The notes under the pieces were generated by a model. The model searched no databases and was not told the origin of the DNA. It saw only the letters and a program-made list of their open reading frames with translations. This document shows, in pieces, positions 1 through 11,361 of a stretch of DNA of 64,000 nt. Made by a program: the position numbers and the translations under genes. Within the stretch, counting starts at the first letter, position 1. Each line of letters opens with the position of its first letter. This DNA is from Albugo candida (taxonomy: Eukaryota > Oomycota > Peronosporomycetes > Albuginales > Albuginaceae), in assembly GCA_905220665.1 (NCBI GenBank), contig CAJNAR010000159.1, positions 434,001 to 498,000 of the forward strand, written 5' to 3'.

Positions 1-2719
1 CAAGTGAAACAGCAAATTCTGTTTTTCAATTATAGAATGAAATCGACCTAAAGCCTCCTAGTATCGGCTTCGGGCTTGAGTTGTGCCTGTACAAAGCACT
101 CAAACCATAAACTGTAACCATAGCTAGATCGTATTTCCGCTGAGCGCTTCAATCGGCTTTATCTCGACCAGTCGGTAAGGTCATTTCCAGTGTGAATCAG
201 TTTTTTTATGCGCCGTGTAACATTTCGAGGTAGACACATTCCTTCTGTGCGTGTCCACGTCTTGCAGCTGGAATCGGTGTGATGCTCCAAGCACGCGCTC
301 GTGCATACTATCCAGTGTATGCTGTAATTCTTTCGCGTGTGCCTGCATCTAATTTAATTTTTGTTCAGAGAACGTTACTTTCCTGGTCCTCCTGTTGGCT
401 GAAGGACTACGCTGGAAGAGTTTTTCCAAGCAATGCAGTAGACGCCCCTACTCGCGGAATCCGAGGCGACGTGATACTATTTGGTTCATTTTCGATCTAC
501 ACAGTACCAACATACGGCCGATATCCGATCGGTGCTTCTATCTGATTCGTCTATACCGTGTGAAGGTTCGTGACGACTTCAATCATTTGCGCAAGTTCTG
601 CCGACTAATAAAGGTTCATCTGTGTCGATATTTGCTGTGAACTCAAGCACATCACCCTCGAAGCTCTTGGACACTTGAAAGTGGAATCATTAACAAGAGT
701 CAGAGTATCCGTGAGTAGAAACGGACATTTTAATTTCCTGTATCCAATTCAGATCATTCAGGTGTGAAAGTTTATAGAAGGGGTATCCAACCAGCTCATT
801 CCAGAATGCTTGATACACATACATAATTGGTGTGAACACAAAAGTAGGAATAAATCGTAGCACATGGATTTAGAGCAAGCGCCAAGCATGGCTTGAGAAT
901 TCGCTACGATCCTACCGGGGGAGGATCAAAATCGATTTATGGCCCTTAGCTAGGTCTATCGAGCTCGGAGCTTCACATGGACTCATGTTATGAACTAAAC
1001 AAGTGTTGCATGTGGTCCACCAGCAATCAGAAATCGATACCGCGTATTGACCTGAAGTGCTGATGTGATAACTGTCACTACGTATCGGATCCTTAGATCT
1101 CATCAAATGGATAATACAAAGGATGCGATAAAGCGCGTTTTTTTCCCGAGAATTGACATTCACAGATCGCATTGGATTATCGAGCACGACATAAAAGCAT
1201 CCAAAGCAGCCAAACAAAGCGCTATCCCCAGCAAAGGTAGAAACCAATGGGAGGGGTTTCTCAAAAAAACGAGCGCCATCATTTTTGGTGTCCCCGTCGG
1301 GTTGCAACAACTATTTTGTACCCAATCGACAACATAGCCAACGTTTTTGAATCGTCACTAGCATATGCTTTCGACGAATTATGCTGGCTAATGTTCGTAT
1401 GTGAGAGTACGGCGAGCAAGGTTGCGTAGAAATACGATGTTCTGCAAAAACCTAGCACATTGGAAATTATTGATTGACATGGATAGTTTTCTACGCAATC
1501 AAATGCGATATCAATGAAAGTGAGAACGTGTTTGGCAGTATCCCAGCCGAAGGGTTTAGATCACATACTCCTTCATTATGTCGTAGAGTTATGACACGGC
1601 CCGTACAAGCCATGGAGAAGAGCGTACATTCGTAATTTATTGGGTGACGTGACCAAACGATTTGTATCCTAAGGAGCCAGTGCCTATCGCCTTATATTCG
1701 ATCCTCGTCCGGCATCTTGATACCAACGCTACGTAGAGATACTTGGAGGGGAACCAAAAAAGTCGTCCAACACTTAAAGCGCATAGACGTGTCTGACGAT
1801 ATAGCTTGGGCAGTACGAAATGCCCATAAGATGACAAGAATACGGTATGCAAATGAATGGGAGCAATCGAGGGAACAACAGGGATACTAAGTCAACGCAA
1901 TAAATGATCATTGAAGACCTACGACATTGAAATGCTGGTCGACGATCTATATACTCGCATATATCCTAGGGTTTTGCGTGGGCGATACATTCAGTGCTGG
2001 TCATTCTGTTACCGCGATTACGTTCCATTACGTTATGATGCCATCACATTTACATAAATAGTGATTGGTGATATGATTTTCTTGGTCGTGCAGAAAATTG
2101 CAACAGGTATGCAATCCGTATGCTCAGTATTTCAGTGCTTCAACAAAATGGTGCGTATATGTTTACAGCTTCTTGCGTGACAATGAGACTTGCTGCGCAA
2201 TGTATTACTGCAGCATTGCTCGCTGACATTTCTATAGCAGATGAGGCGTCATTATGGATTGTATGGAAGAAGCATATTACCATGGGCTTTTTCGTTGCGA
2301 GCATCTCGATCATAAGTGTAAACTCCTAGGTCTAACACCAATGGCTTTTTGCTGGCGATAATTCGTGCGGTGTCGATGAAGATAATGAGTTGCTATCATT
2401 TGTACAAAAACAAATGTAGCAGATCCTTAGATATGAACTTTGCAACGGATGTTGTGGACATTCATCGAATGGGGGGCTATGGCTTTGTAGCATTTCCTTG
2501 ATCACGAGCGATAGTGATTGTAGTATTGCGTTTTCCAAGCTCAAATGACCGGAAAGAGCCCTCACTTTGATCTCATTGAAATGCTAGAAATTGTGGTATA
2601 TAGAGCGCACAGCGCATTTCATAGTGAGTAAGCTGCTCGAACAAAAATGAATCGAGATCTGAATTATAGTGATTATTCTCCTCTTATTCTATTGTAGACT
2701 AAGCTATTCTTTTGATCTT
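1..2719. other. Gene-poor stretch with no supported gene
   Basis: I find no convincing coding region here on either strand. The longest open frames (for example around 279-640 plus and 912-1310 minus) overlap on opposite strands, have no recognisable motifs and do not join through plausible introns. The stretch may hold decayed sequence, but I could not match it to the other repeats in the window. Confidence 0.5.
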
Positions 2720-4420
2720 CTACATTTTCCCCATTTTTTTGCCTTTAGCAAATCTCGTAGACGGGGCTTTAGTTCCGAAAAACCTGCGCAACCCAAATGA
2801 AGTCATCCCAAGTAGGATGACAGCCAGCAAAACCGAAGTAAGAGCCCATAGAATGGAGTATTCAGAGTTCTGATTGTTTTTTGTCTGAGTAGACGGCAAG
2901 AGAAGACGCATAGATTGCTTTGATGGTGCTGGTTTTTCATACCCGTTTCTTCCCAAACACTCCTCATATTCTTCTTTCGTTATGAACCATTTCGTACCAC
3001 AAATAACTTCTGCCCGACATTTCACATCAGTGCAATAATCCTTAAGTTTGGGTGCTCGTGCCTTTGAATTCCAATAATAGTTTTTTACTAATATATCATC
3101 CCGTTTCATCCTTTTGACCATGTTTCTCAAGCTGCTTAGTGATAGATCCTTGAGATGGTACGATCTACAAGTAAACGTTCAGATTCAGTCATTCAATCCA
3201 GTTATACTGGCCGAGAATTCTTACTCTGTAGCCTGGAATAAAGGCTCAAACTTGACTTTTTTATCATTGATATCTGATCCGTGAAGAAAGAAGTCGGTCA
3301 ACTCATATGTTCTCGGATCGTATTCCCATACGATGAATGCTGGGTTATTGAAATACTTTGGAGAGATTGCCGTGGTAATGAATAAGGGAGGAAGATCTTC
3401 ATCCATCGATATTCGTACTTCACTCACATGCAAATGTCCAAACAGTTGAGCTTTGATAATGTTTTTGTATTCCCTAATGATAGATAGATATTCTTTCATG
3501 AAAGGAGCAAGCCACTGTACTTCTGCTCCATGTGTACCCACAGCCGGCGGAATATGCCCACATATTAACACATTTATCTTGTTTTTATTCCGTATCATCT
3601 CTAGCTGCTTTCTGAGCCATTCAAATTGCCCAAGTGGATCTCCGATCGTACCGAATTTGGTTTCTTTGTGGTGAAAGGACCAAACAGCCGTATTCAATGT
3701 GATCACCACAAAATTATCATCAACTTTGTAGATATCATATCCCTTTTTTTTGAACTGATCCAAGTGCCCTTTGGAAAGTTTCTTTTTCCAAGCACCGGCT
3801 ATTTCTTTAATTTGCTCAATTTCCCCCCCCTCTTCGTTTGGAATCTTGCAAGCATAGCCTGGACCTACAAGATTGAAAGAATTAGTTACATACTAAAATA
3901 GTTTGCGTCACTTACTTGTATCGGTGTTTCCGAACAGTGTGCTAATCGACATCACATCTGGAAATTCCTTGTACATTATATCAATATTAATCGTGACCCT
4001 CTCTACAACTTTTACAATGGGCGTCCAATTTTCTGCTGCTTTCTTCTCCCCCTCTTTAGGCTTCAACGGAGGGTCGTGGGAACTGCTGTCACCGGTAAAT
4101 AAAAATATGTCTGGAGGTCTTTCCTTAAAAATGGTTTTGGCATAGATCAGTGCCGTGTTGATTAGTTCGATTGGGGAATCTTTGCCGTAAACTATATCAA
4201 CCATTTCATGATGATTTCTGAGGGAGTAATGTTCTGTAGATTTCGAGTCATCGTTGTCTCCGGTTTTCCGGTACCGTTTCTCTCCAGCTTCCGGGGAATT
4301 TGGTTCTGGTAATCTCGTGTAATTTAGGTGATTGTCTGAGAAGTGCAAGATATATTTTCTTTCGGCCTTGAGTTTGAAGTGGTGCGGCGATCCAGATGTG
4401 GCCATTCTACTTATTCGCAA
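2720..4420 (-). CDS. Sphingomyelinase-like metallophosphoesterase, tail-anchored (paralog 1)
   Basis: This is a three-exon gene: exons 3916-4420, 3225-3864 and 2720-3164, with GT-AG introns of 51 and 60 bp. The exons sum to 529 codons plus stop, which supports the model. Visible calcineurin-like phosphoesterase motifs are HFSDNH (metal-binding D-x-H), FLFTGDS, GNTD, CGHIPP and FGHLHV. The fold and the GHIPP and GHxH spacing resemble acid sphingomyelinase-like phosphodiesterases. The GNH histidine, the proposed general acid in acid sphingomyelinase, is a threonine here. A C-terminal region with four spaced cysteines precedes a hydrophobic helix (near ILWALTSVLLAVILLGMTSF) and a basic tail. No N-terminal signal peptide is visible. 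It lies far from its three relatives (28.5, 40.2 and 48.0 kb), in opposite orientation, and is the most divergent of the four. Substrate is unknown. Confidence 0.85.
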
Positions 4421-7400
4421 TCGATCAAATTCGAAAATGAGCTACAATATGCTTGAATGGAGTGTTTTTGCGTCAGTGTTAGCCCTTACCGCAAGACAAC
4501 GACTCGTTCACGGAACATTGAGTCACAGATAGTCGATTCAATACAATGCTGCATATAACGTGAAAGATTGCAACACCACGTCTTCCATGGATCAGATAAA
4601 GGTGTCTATAATGGAATAATGGAGGTTAGAGGCTGCAATGTCGCAATTATGTAACAAAGGCTAGAGGTATATCGGGCGACGGAGGTAGCAAAAAGTACTT
4701 GCGACATGTGGTGACAACATTACATTTGTTAGAATCGGGTACGGTGAGGATGGTGAGTGAACAAGCCTGCATAGAACCAAATTTGACGCTGCTTCTGTTC
4801 ACATGTAGTGATGCACGACTGCCCGATTCCTGGACGGAATGCAATTCTTACGACAGGTGGTGAATTAGGCATCCTATGTGTATGCTCCGTCGCTAAAGAT
4901 CCTCTTTACATTGCCTTTGATGTCCTGGATAGAGAGACCATTCATCTACAAATCAACCTCTCTATATAGTACCACATCAAACGATCCTCCTTCAGCTATG
5001 CTTGCGGTTCCTTAGAATCCGATCTGCGCAACATGAAGATCATGGACTTTTAAAAACTGCTGGCAGGTTACCACCAACGCGCTGGATGAAGTGCCTAGTG
5101 AGATTTGTATCTAGCAGCACTCGGCAAGCTTCTCGAGAATGACAGGCCGTGTAATCATTACGGAAGTGGTAACTCAGCCTCGTCCCCATCGTGGCTTTGC
5201 TTCCGTCTCTACTATGCTTGTGGTTCCTTAGAATCCAACCCTGCGCAGCATGATAACACAACGCGCTGCATGCATTGCCGTTGTAAGATTTGTACCCAGC
5301 AGCACTCCACAAACCTCTTCCTCTTGAAGATTACCGACCACGCGGTCGTGTAGTGTTTGTGCTCGAGGCAAGCTATAATGTGAGAAAGAAGGCTCATGAA
5401 GCCTCTCTGAATCTGTTAAAAACTTCAGTTCGAAAGTATTAAGTCAGCCTCGTCCATATCGTGGCTTTTCTTCTGCCTCTACTTCTCCTGACGCAGATCC
5501 CACGACAGTGCGCATGTAGCACTCCCTGCCATCGCTGTCGAACAATACTGCACAGGGTGGATGAGAGTACAGCAGGATGAATTATCACCTGTGAGTATAC
5601 CATCTGCGCAACCAGGTATATGGCATATGATTATTATATTCTCTTTGACAATAACTTCCTGCCCTAAATGCTTGATGAAAATACCCAGAATAAATACATC
5701 AAGCTTTCATGAGCCCAAAGCGAAAGTAGGGTCAAATTCGTATGGAATGAATGGCGGCTAAAATATGCTGTGCATGCCTCCGAGTCAAGAAGTACTTGCC
5801 ACCTTCAGTAGCTGCTTTAGCTTTTACTGTAGCTTAGAGACACGCGAATCAGCATGCTCTCCTTGAATAAAACATGCCGGGATCTTGCTCATATTCCGGA
5901 TAAAATCAGGACGGATTTGAGTACCTACGTTTGCCGACTATAACAGAGTCTGTGGTAATGCTACGATCGACTACGTCGACTTGGATACACTATGGGCGAT
6001 CAGTGAAAACGAGGTCACCAACTTTAAGGGTGATGAACAACAAACAATCTCATACACGTCCTTCGAAAGGTTCGGTCTTGTAAGTTGGCCACGCACAAAA
6101 TTTTCAACCTCAAGATTGCGCCCTTTCACTGAGCAGGGGTAATGAATGACGTTTTCTTCGGCTTCCTTAGCGTATCAGACTTCACGGTCCTACTGAACAG
6201 AATCCAGGAGTAGATAAAGCGGCGGTTTAATTGATTTGAGCCAAGTAGCAAATGTTCCCTGTATTTTTATCTTGCTGGTGATACTCTCAGTAGCACGCAA
6301 AAGCTAGCCTTATGATGTGTCTGGCCTAATACGTTTGGGTATACACGCGCATTGTGGAACACTCTAATTGTAATCTAAGAGGGTGAGAAATTTTTCGATT
6401 GCGTTGTGTATTGTGACAACAAGGAACCTGTTGGTATGGTCGTATGAAGACAATCAAATAGTGACGTTCACGTCCTTCCGTTCATCAATTTTGGCAGTTC
6501 CAAAGAGAGCGACGTGGATGAGAGCTTCAATTTTCGATGCTGCCTCTCTCACGCCTTACCGGCGTCACGTACGCACCCTGGGTTCTAATTCCGTTTTCGC
6601 TCGATCGCCATGTAACGTTCGTATCCGGGCCTGAGAAAAAACGAGTTTTGCGTAGCACGTCCTAACATGAATGCGGAGACCTTTGAAGTGTCTACGTCCC
6701 ACCCGAAAGTAGAGTCTAGCTAAAGCGCACACGATGCATAAAGTAGCAAAAGAATCGTACATGTGCACGTCGAAGCTCTGTTAACGCCTACATTCGAGGA
6801 CAGAATATCTTCTTCATTTATCATGATTTATTCTTGCATATGCTCTGAGATGCGTGAGTTCGTACCAGACTATGATGTTGATTTCATGAAAAATGAATAC
6901 CAAAGATGAACTACCAAAGTTGGTTGCGATAACATGCCCATCAATTCGTCGACGAAAAAATTTGTTCAACTAGCTCGAAGAGTCAGCTTGGCGCACAGAC
7001 ACGGCAAAAAATTAGATAAGAAGAGACGAGAAGTTGAGTACATATAAGAGGATATATTCTACTGGATGCAAGACGCTGCCACTGCGGGCCTCAGCAGTTG
7101 GTGCAAAACGACTCAGGATTCAATTACCACAAACGGGATAGACCTAGATCGCATCATGAAGATTCTTAACCTGAACGTAACGAAGCTCAAGCTTCCATCA
7201 AGTTTTCTCGCTAACAACGGTCTCAGCGTGGAGGTTGTGACACAATATGTTTCATCCGCTCACAAGTTTTCTACGACCCATTCTAGAAGCCACAAGAAAG
7301 TAGGGTGTTCTGGTGTTATTATTTTGTAGACCAGCCAGCAAGAGTATTTCATAGACGTCAACAAACGACAACACTTTTTACATTCTGAATAAGTCGTTTT

Positions 7401-8543
7401 TTTTTTATTCTGTGGTCAGCGCCAATGGTTTATTCAACATGATAATCCAGATCGAAGAGCAACCAGGAGCCCCAAGTCGATTGTCAGCACTTGAGAGGAA
7501 ATCGCTAATGCCTCGGATTTTGAGGAGTGGTGCGAATATATGCGGAAAAAAGGCACCAAATGTTTCCAAAGTGAGGTCATCATTGAAATTTCGTGGGTAG
7601 GAAAGTTGCCAAACCTCTAATTTCGAGATTCGTAGCTTTCCATAGTGCATTCTTTCTCGTCATGACGTGAAAGGCGTGCTCTTGTCCCGCAGTTGCTGCT
7701 TCCGTCAGTTTGGACCTGCATTGTATCATCTCCTCAAGCAATAACTGAGTGTAGAAAAATACGTTTCACAATTCGTGATCAGTAGCTTCCAGAGCATTTA
7801 TTAATTCACAGCATCTGATGTCACAGGTTTTCTTATAGAAATCTGTGTGTGATGGTGCCAGCTTCCAAAAAAAAGGAAACACTACCAGATAACTGCTTCG
7901 ATTTTGCATTCTTTCGCTCCACTTTTTGTAAGGTAACTCTAGCAATCACTTGAGGTAAATTTATCTGGGCGAAGAGAGAAGTCCTGATAAATGTGGCTTT
8001 GTTAATTTGGTATCTGTCTGTTCATGTTCGCTTTTGAACAATTCTCTCTTGCGGAAGAACCAAGAGAATCGGCAGGTTTGTCCTCATTCGAAAGAGCTAA
8101 TATCTTATTTAAGAAAAAGGAGTGTCCTGATGCTAATCAACACCGAGTTCTCCGAGCATCATACCTCGTCTTCACGGGCGTATAATTAAGATTAAAATCG
8201 GCTAGTTATTGTGATCTGTGCACCGAGACATAAATAATGCGCACATGCACTACTAATTTCTGATAGCCTCGAAACACCGTATTGCATTCATCGTTAACCT
8301 TGTGCTCTCTAATGAGATGCAACACTTTGTTCTTAGGCACGAGACCTTACTGAGCTATCTTCATTCGTTCTGTATCAGCCGTGGGGAGTAAGAAACACCC
8401 ATCTCAAAAAACATTTTGTCAGTCAAGACTCGAAATTGTTGCTATATCAATCTTACCAGCGAAATGGATGCGACAATAATTCGTAAAATAAATGATGGAT
8501 TGTTCGTTTCCAAAAGCACACTGGCATCACCCGGTTAATTAGA
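4421..8543. other. Gene-poor stretch; only a short tandem repeat recognised
   Basis: Apart from the imperfect tandem repeat near 4980-5500 I see no gene. An 88-codon open frame at 7066-7329 (plus) has no signal peptide or motif and no neighbouring exon I can justify. Open frames at 7405-7650 overlap on both strands. I regard the region as non-coding or decayed. Confidence 0.45.
4980..5500. repeat. Imperfect tandem repeat, about 216-bp period
   Basis: The phrase beginning ctatgcttg.ggttccttag starts at 4996 and again at 5212, a 216-bp step. A second shared phrase (GATTTGTA..CAGCAGCACTC) recurs about 185 bp later. A third (AGTCAGCCTCGTCC..ATCGTGGCTT) occurs near 5173 and 5443. Units are therefore diverged and of uneven length. 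No open reading frame runs through them. Confidence 0.7.
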
Positions 8544-9966
8544 TCATAATACTGCACAAATGTTTGATTGAAGGTACCTGTCGGAGAGCAGAAGACCAGA
8601 AAATCCCATGACGAGTGAAATGAGTGCAAGATTGGAATGCTTATGATCACGGAGGACTCTATAAGATGAAATGGCTAAAGCAATTGCGGCAATGCCAAAA
8701 GCGGCTAGCGCAACTTGCTGGTATTGCTTTTTTCAAAAGTATACAAGACAATATCAATGTCTTCCCAACAAAACATGCACAGGCGTGATTACATACCAAG
8801 GAAGTATCAAACAGTAACACTGACTCTCCTGCTGTGCGCCAAGTCATAGATATTGCGATCCATTTGGCGAAAACTCGATCATCTTTTCGATGCAAATTGT
8901 ACATGAATAAGAAGAGCGATACCGCAAAAAGTAGCCAGACTCGTCCTATATCTGCAATGAAGTGGCAATAAAAAATACATGAAAATTTCAAACCGGGAGT
9001 GCATATGTATACGTACAGGCTACTGGAGGAATTATGTAGCCAAGATTCTCAAAAAAGGTCCAATATTGTGTTAGTAGCCACCGTGTTGACAACACTGGCA
9101 GCAAAGCAATGATGATGCCAGATACGCATATTGAAGGATGTCGCCATGAGCGTCGCTGATAGGTACTCTTTCTTTTAGCATACATAGAGGATGCACCACT
9201 TGCTTCATCTCGGCGTAGAATTTCATATTTGCTCTGACCACCGGTTTGGTAAATTTCCAAGAGCTCTTCCTCTTCAACTTCGGGTTCGCCATTGTAGTTT
9301 CGATGCGTTTTTCTTTGAATTCTGATGCTTTGTGCATTTTCTGGATCACCATTTTGCAGAGTTGTGTTAGCAGCTGCAACATTTGGAGGCTTTGACAATT
9401 TTTTTGTTACTTCTGATTCAAAAATCTCACGCATGTGAGAGCGGTGTTGTCTCGGGGATCGGCGAGTCGGTGTACTTGATTTCGCCGCTGCAGATTCGAC
9501 ATATTCTCGCGTTTTTGAAGTTCCTCCGTTCAAAGATATGCTATGCTTTTCTTCAAGTAGCAGTGAACTTGAGGAAGATGAAATTCGGCTTCTTCTTGGA
9601 CTTGGTGTCTGGCTCCGAATGTGTGATCTCGCCGGGCTTCTGCCCCGTGCTGGGCTCTTTTTCCGCGTACGCGACGGTTTTCGAATCCGAAGAGGCGATC
9701 TTTCCGGAGAAGACTGATCGCTTAGGCTCGCAATGTCCTCTGTTTTCTTTCTTTCTCGTTCAAACGCACGGACGACAGATCCATGACCATCTTTCATCAA
9801 ATCCACACGGCTTTCCCTATTAGCAAATGATATTAGCTTGGTTTGAGATGAGCGTTGATGATACGAACCAAGTATTATTCTCTTCTCCGTATCCTTTCCA
9901 TTTGATCAGGTAGTACACACGATTGTGTCGCATATCACGATCGATAATTCGCTCAATCTTCGGCAT
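8544..9966 (-). CDS. Chromodomain protein with SR-rich linker and about four membrane helices
   Basis: Four exons (9869-9966, 9017-9816, 8797-8951, 8544-8717) with GT-AG introns of 52, 65 and 79 bp join to 408 codons plus stop in one frame. The first intron falls inside the chromodomain, and splicing restores the diagnostic tryptophan (ENNTWE). The order is: chromodomain at residues 1-45 (IERIIDRD, YYLIKWKGY, NTWE), a long Ser-Arg-Pro-rich region (RSPARSHIRS, TPSPRRSR), an acidic patch, then about four hydrophobic segments (CVSGIIIALLPVLS; VWLLFAVSLFLFMY; VALAAFGIAAIALAI; LALISLVMGFSGLLL). This order recalls the lamin B receptor (chromatin-binding module, RS region, membrane domain), but the membrane part does not look like a sterol reductase. 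I infer an inner-nuclear-membrane chromatin tether. The open frame extends upstream to 10146, so a longer start is possible. Confidence 0.8.
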
Positions 9967-11361
9967 TACGATCAACCGTGCTTGAAAGAGTCTTCTATTA
10001 TAGATGGCAGAGTACCTTCTCGAAGCCAGCAGTTTTATTGACCGTCTAGTATTCATGTCAGCAGCGATCAGGTACATCAGTCTTATTCGGTGCGAAGCAG
10101 AGTACGATTTAGATGCGTGCAAGGAGTACTTCTGCATGTCTTGCACTCATATGAGCTAGGCCTAAAAAAGACTGTTATGAGGAAGTAAGCAATGCTCCTT
10201 TACTTTTTCCAAATACTGTAAAGTACTATGCGGCAACTCGGTTACTATTCGATACCAAGGAGTGTTTTGATGCGGTTTTGCGCCTAGTTGGATTCACTTT
10301 CTTATTGATAAACATCACCTTGCAGTCATTACGAAACATTGCTGTTAATACGAGGCAAGAAATGCTAGAAACTCCGCTTTGGCGATAGACATCTACTTAG
10401 TATATACACCCGCATTCACACTGATAGTCTCTTGAGCATATAAGGAGCTGATGACCCGAGGGTAAGACGTTTCTGGCTGAAGGATGTGCAACTGCGACAA
10501 TGCGCACCGGTAAACACGAGATTTGGCTTTAGCAACGAAACGTGTGTTACTTACACCAGATTACAGGAAGTCTCGAACGTAGCAACATTAAGCGATAATG
10601 CCTTCATATTACACTTTCTACAGCGACTTTCGAGTTTTTTTTTTACTTTTCCTGCAAAAAGAAGACACCAATCTATCAGCCAGATAAGTTGTGGACCTCG
10701 CCATCTACGTCGCTTTGATCAGACCGGACGACGTACATTATCGTGTTAGATGCTTTTAGCTGATTTTAATATTGATTTGCTGCAGATACATAGCTAAATA
10801 GAGCGGCATCATGAATGCTACATAATATGTACGCGAGAAAGAGTCTTCCTGTCGCTTCTCGCTACTCTAGTAGTGTCACAACTCGATAGAGGACAATCTT
10901 TCTATGGAATAGCAACTGCATACATGCATAATATAAATACAACTCGTTATCACATCAAGCCTTCAACAGCTCAAAAGTGACATGTGACCAATGTTTATGG
11001 AGTATCTTGACTTGCAATGATGTGTTCAACTGTCGAGCGAAGGTTGAGCATTGTTATCCACTCATTTGGCACTCGTCGGTGTTTTATACAGCAATGGCAA
11101 GCATATAAAAGCACCGAATACTGGATCTTTCGAATTGGTGCAACTGAGTCACAATGAGGTTGTAGGCGTTGCCTGTCAGCATATCAACTGGTTGCTATCC
11201 TGGACCTTCATCCATATAATGCATTTTCCTCTAAAGCAGCTCGCCGAACATATCGGACCCAAATGTTTCACTTCATCTACATGCATAGTCTTGTCACAAT
11301 CCCTGTACAGCAGCTGCCATCTGTTATGTCATCAGTCCATAGTGAGCAAAAGGGTTGATAT
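9967..11361. other. Intergenic stretch, nothing clear
   Basis: Apart from a possible 60-codon N-terminal extension of the chromodomain gene (to 10146, minus strand), I see no gene. Plus-strand open frames at 10486-10749 and 11051-11365 have no recognisable motif and no partner exon. Confidence 0.45.

Noticed and set aside
279..640. Two overlapping plus-strand open frames near the left end
   Set aside because: They overlap in different frames, have no motif and show no partner exons; chance frames are expected at this length.
7066..7329. 88-codon plus-strand frame as a small gene
   Set aside because: It is open and begins after an AT-rich stretch, but has no signal peptide, known motif or neighbouring exon. 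I could not separate it from chance.
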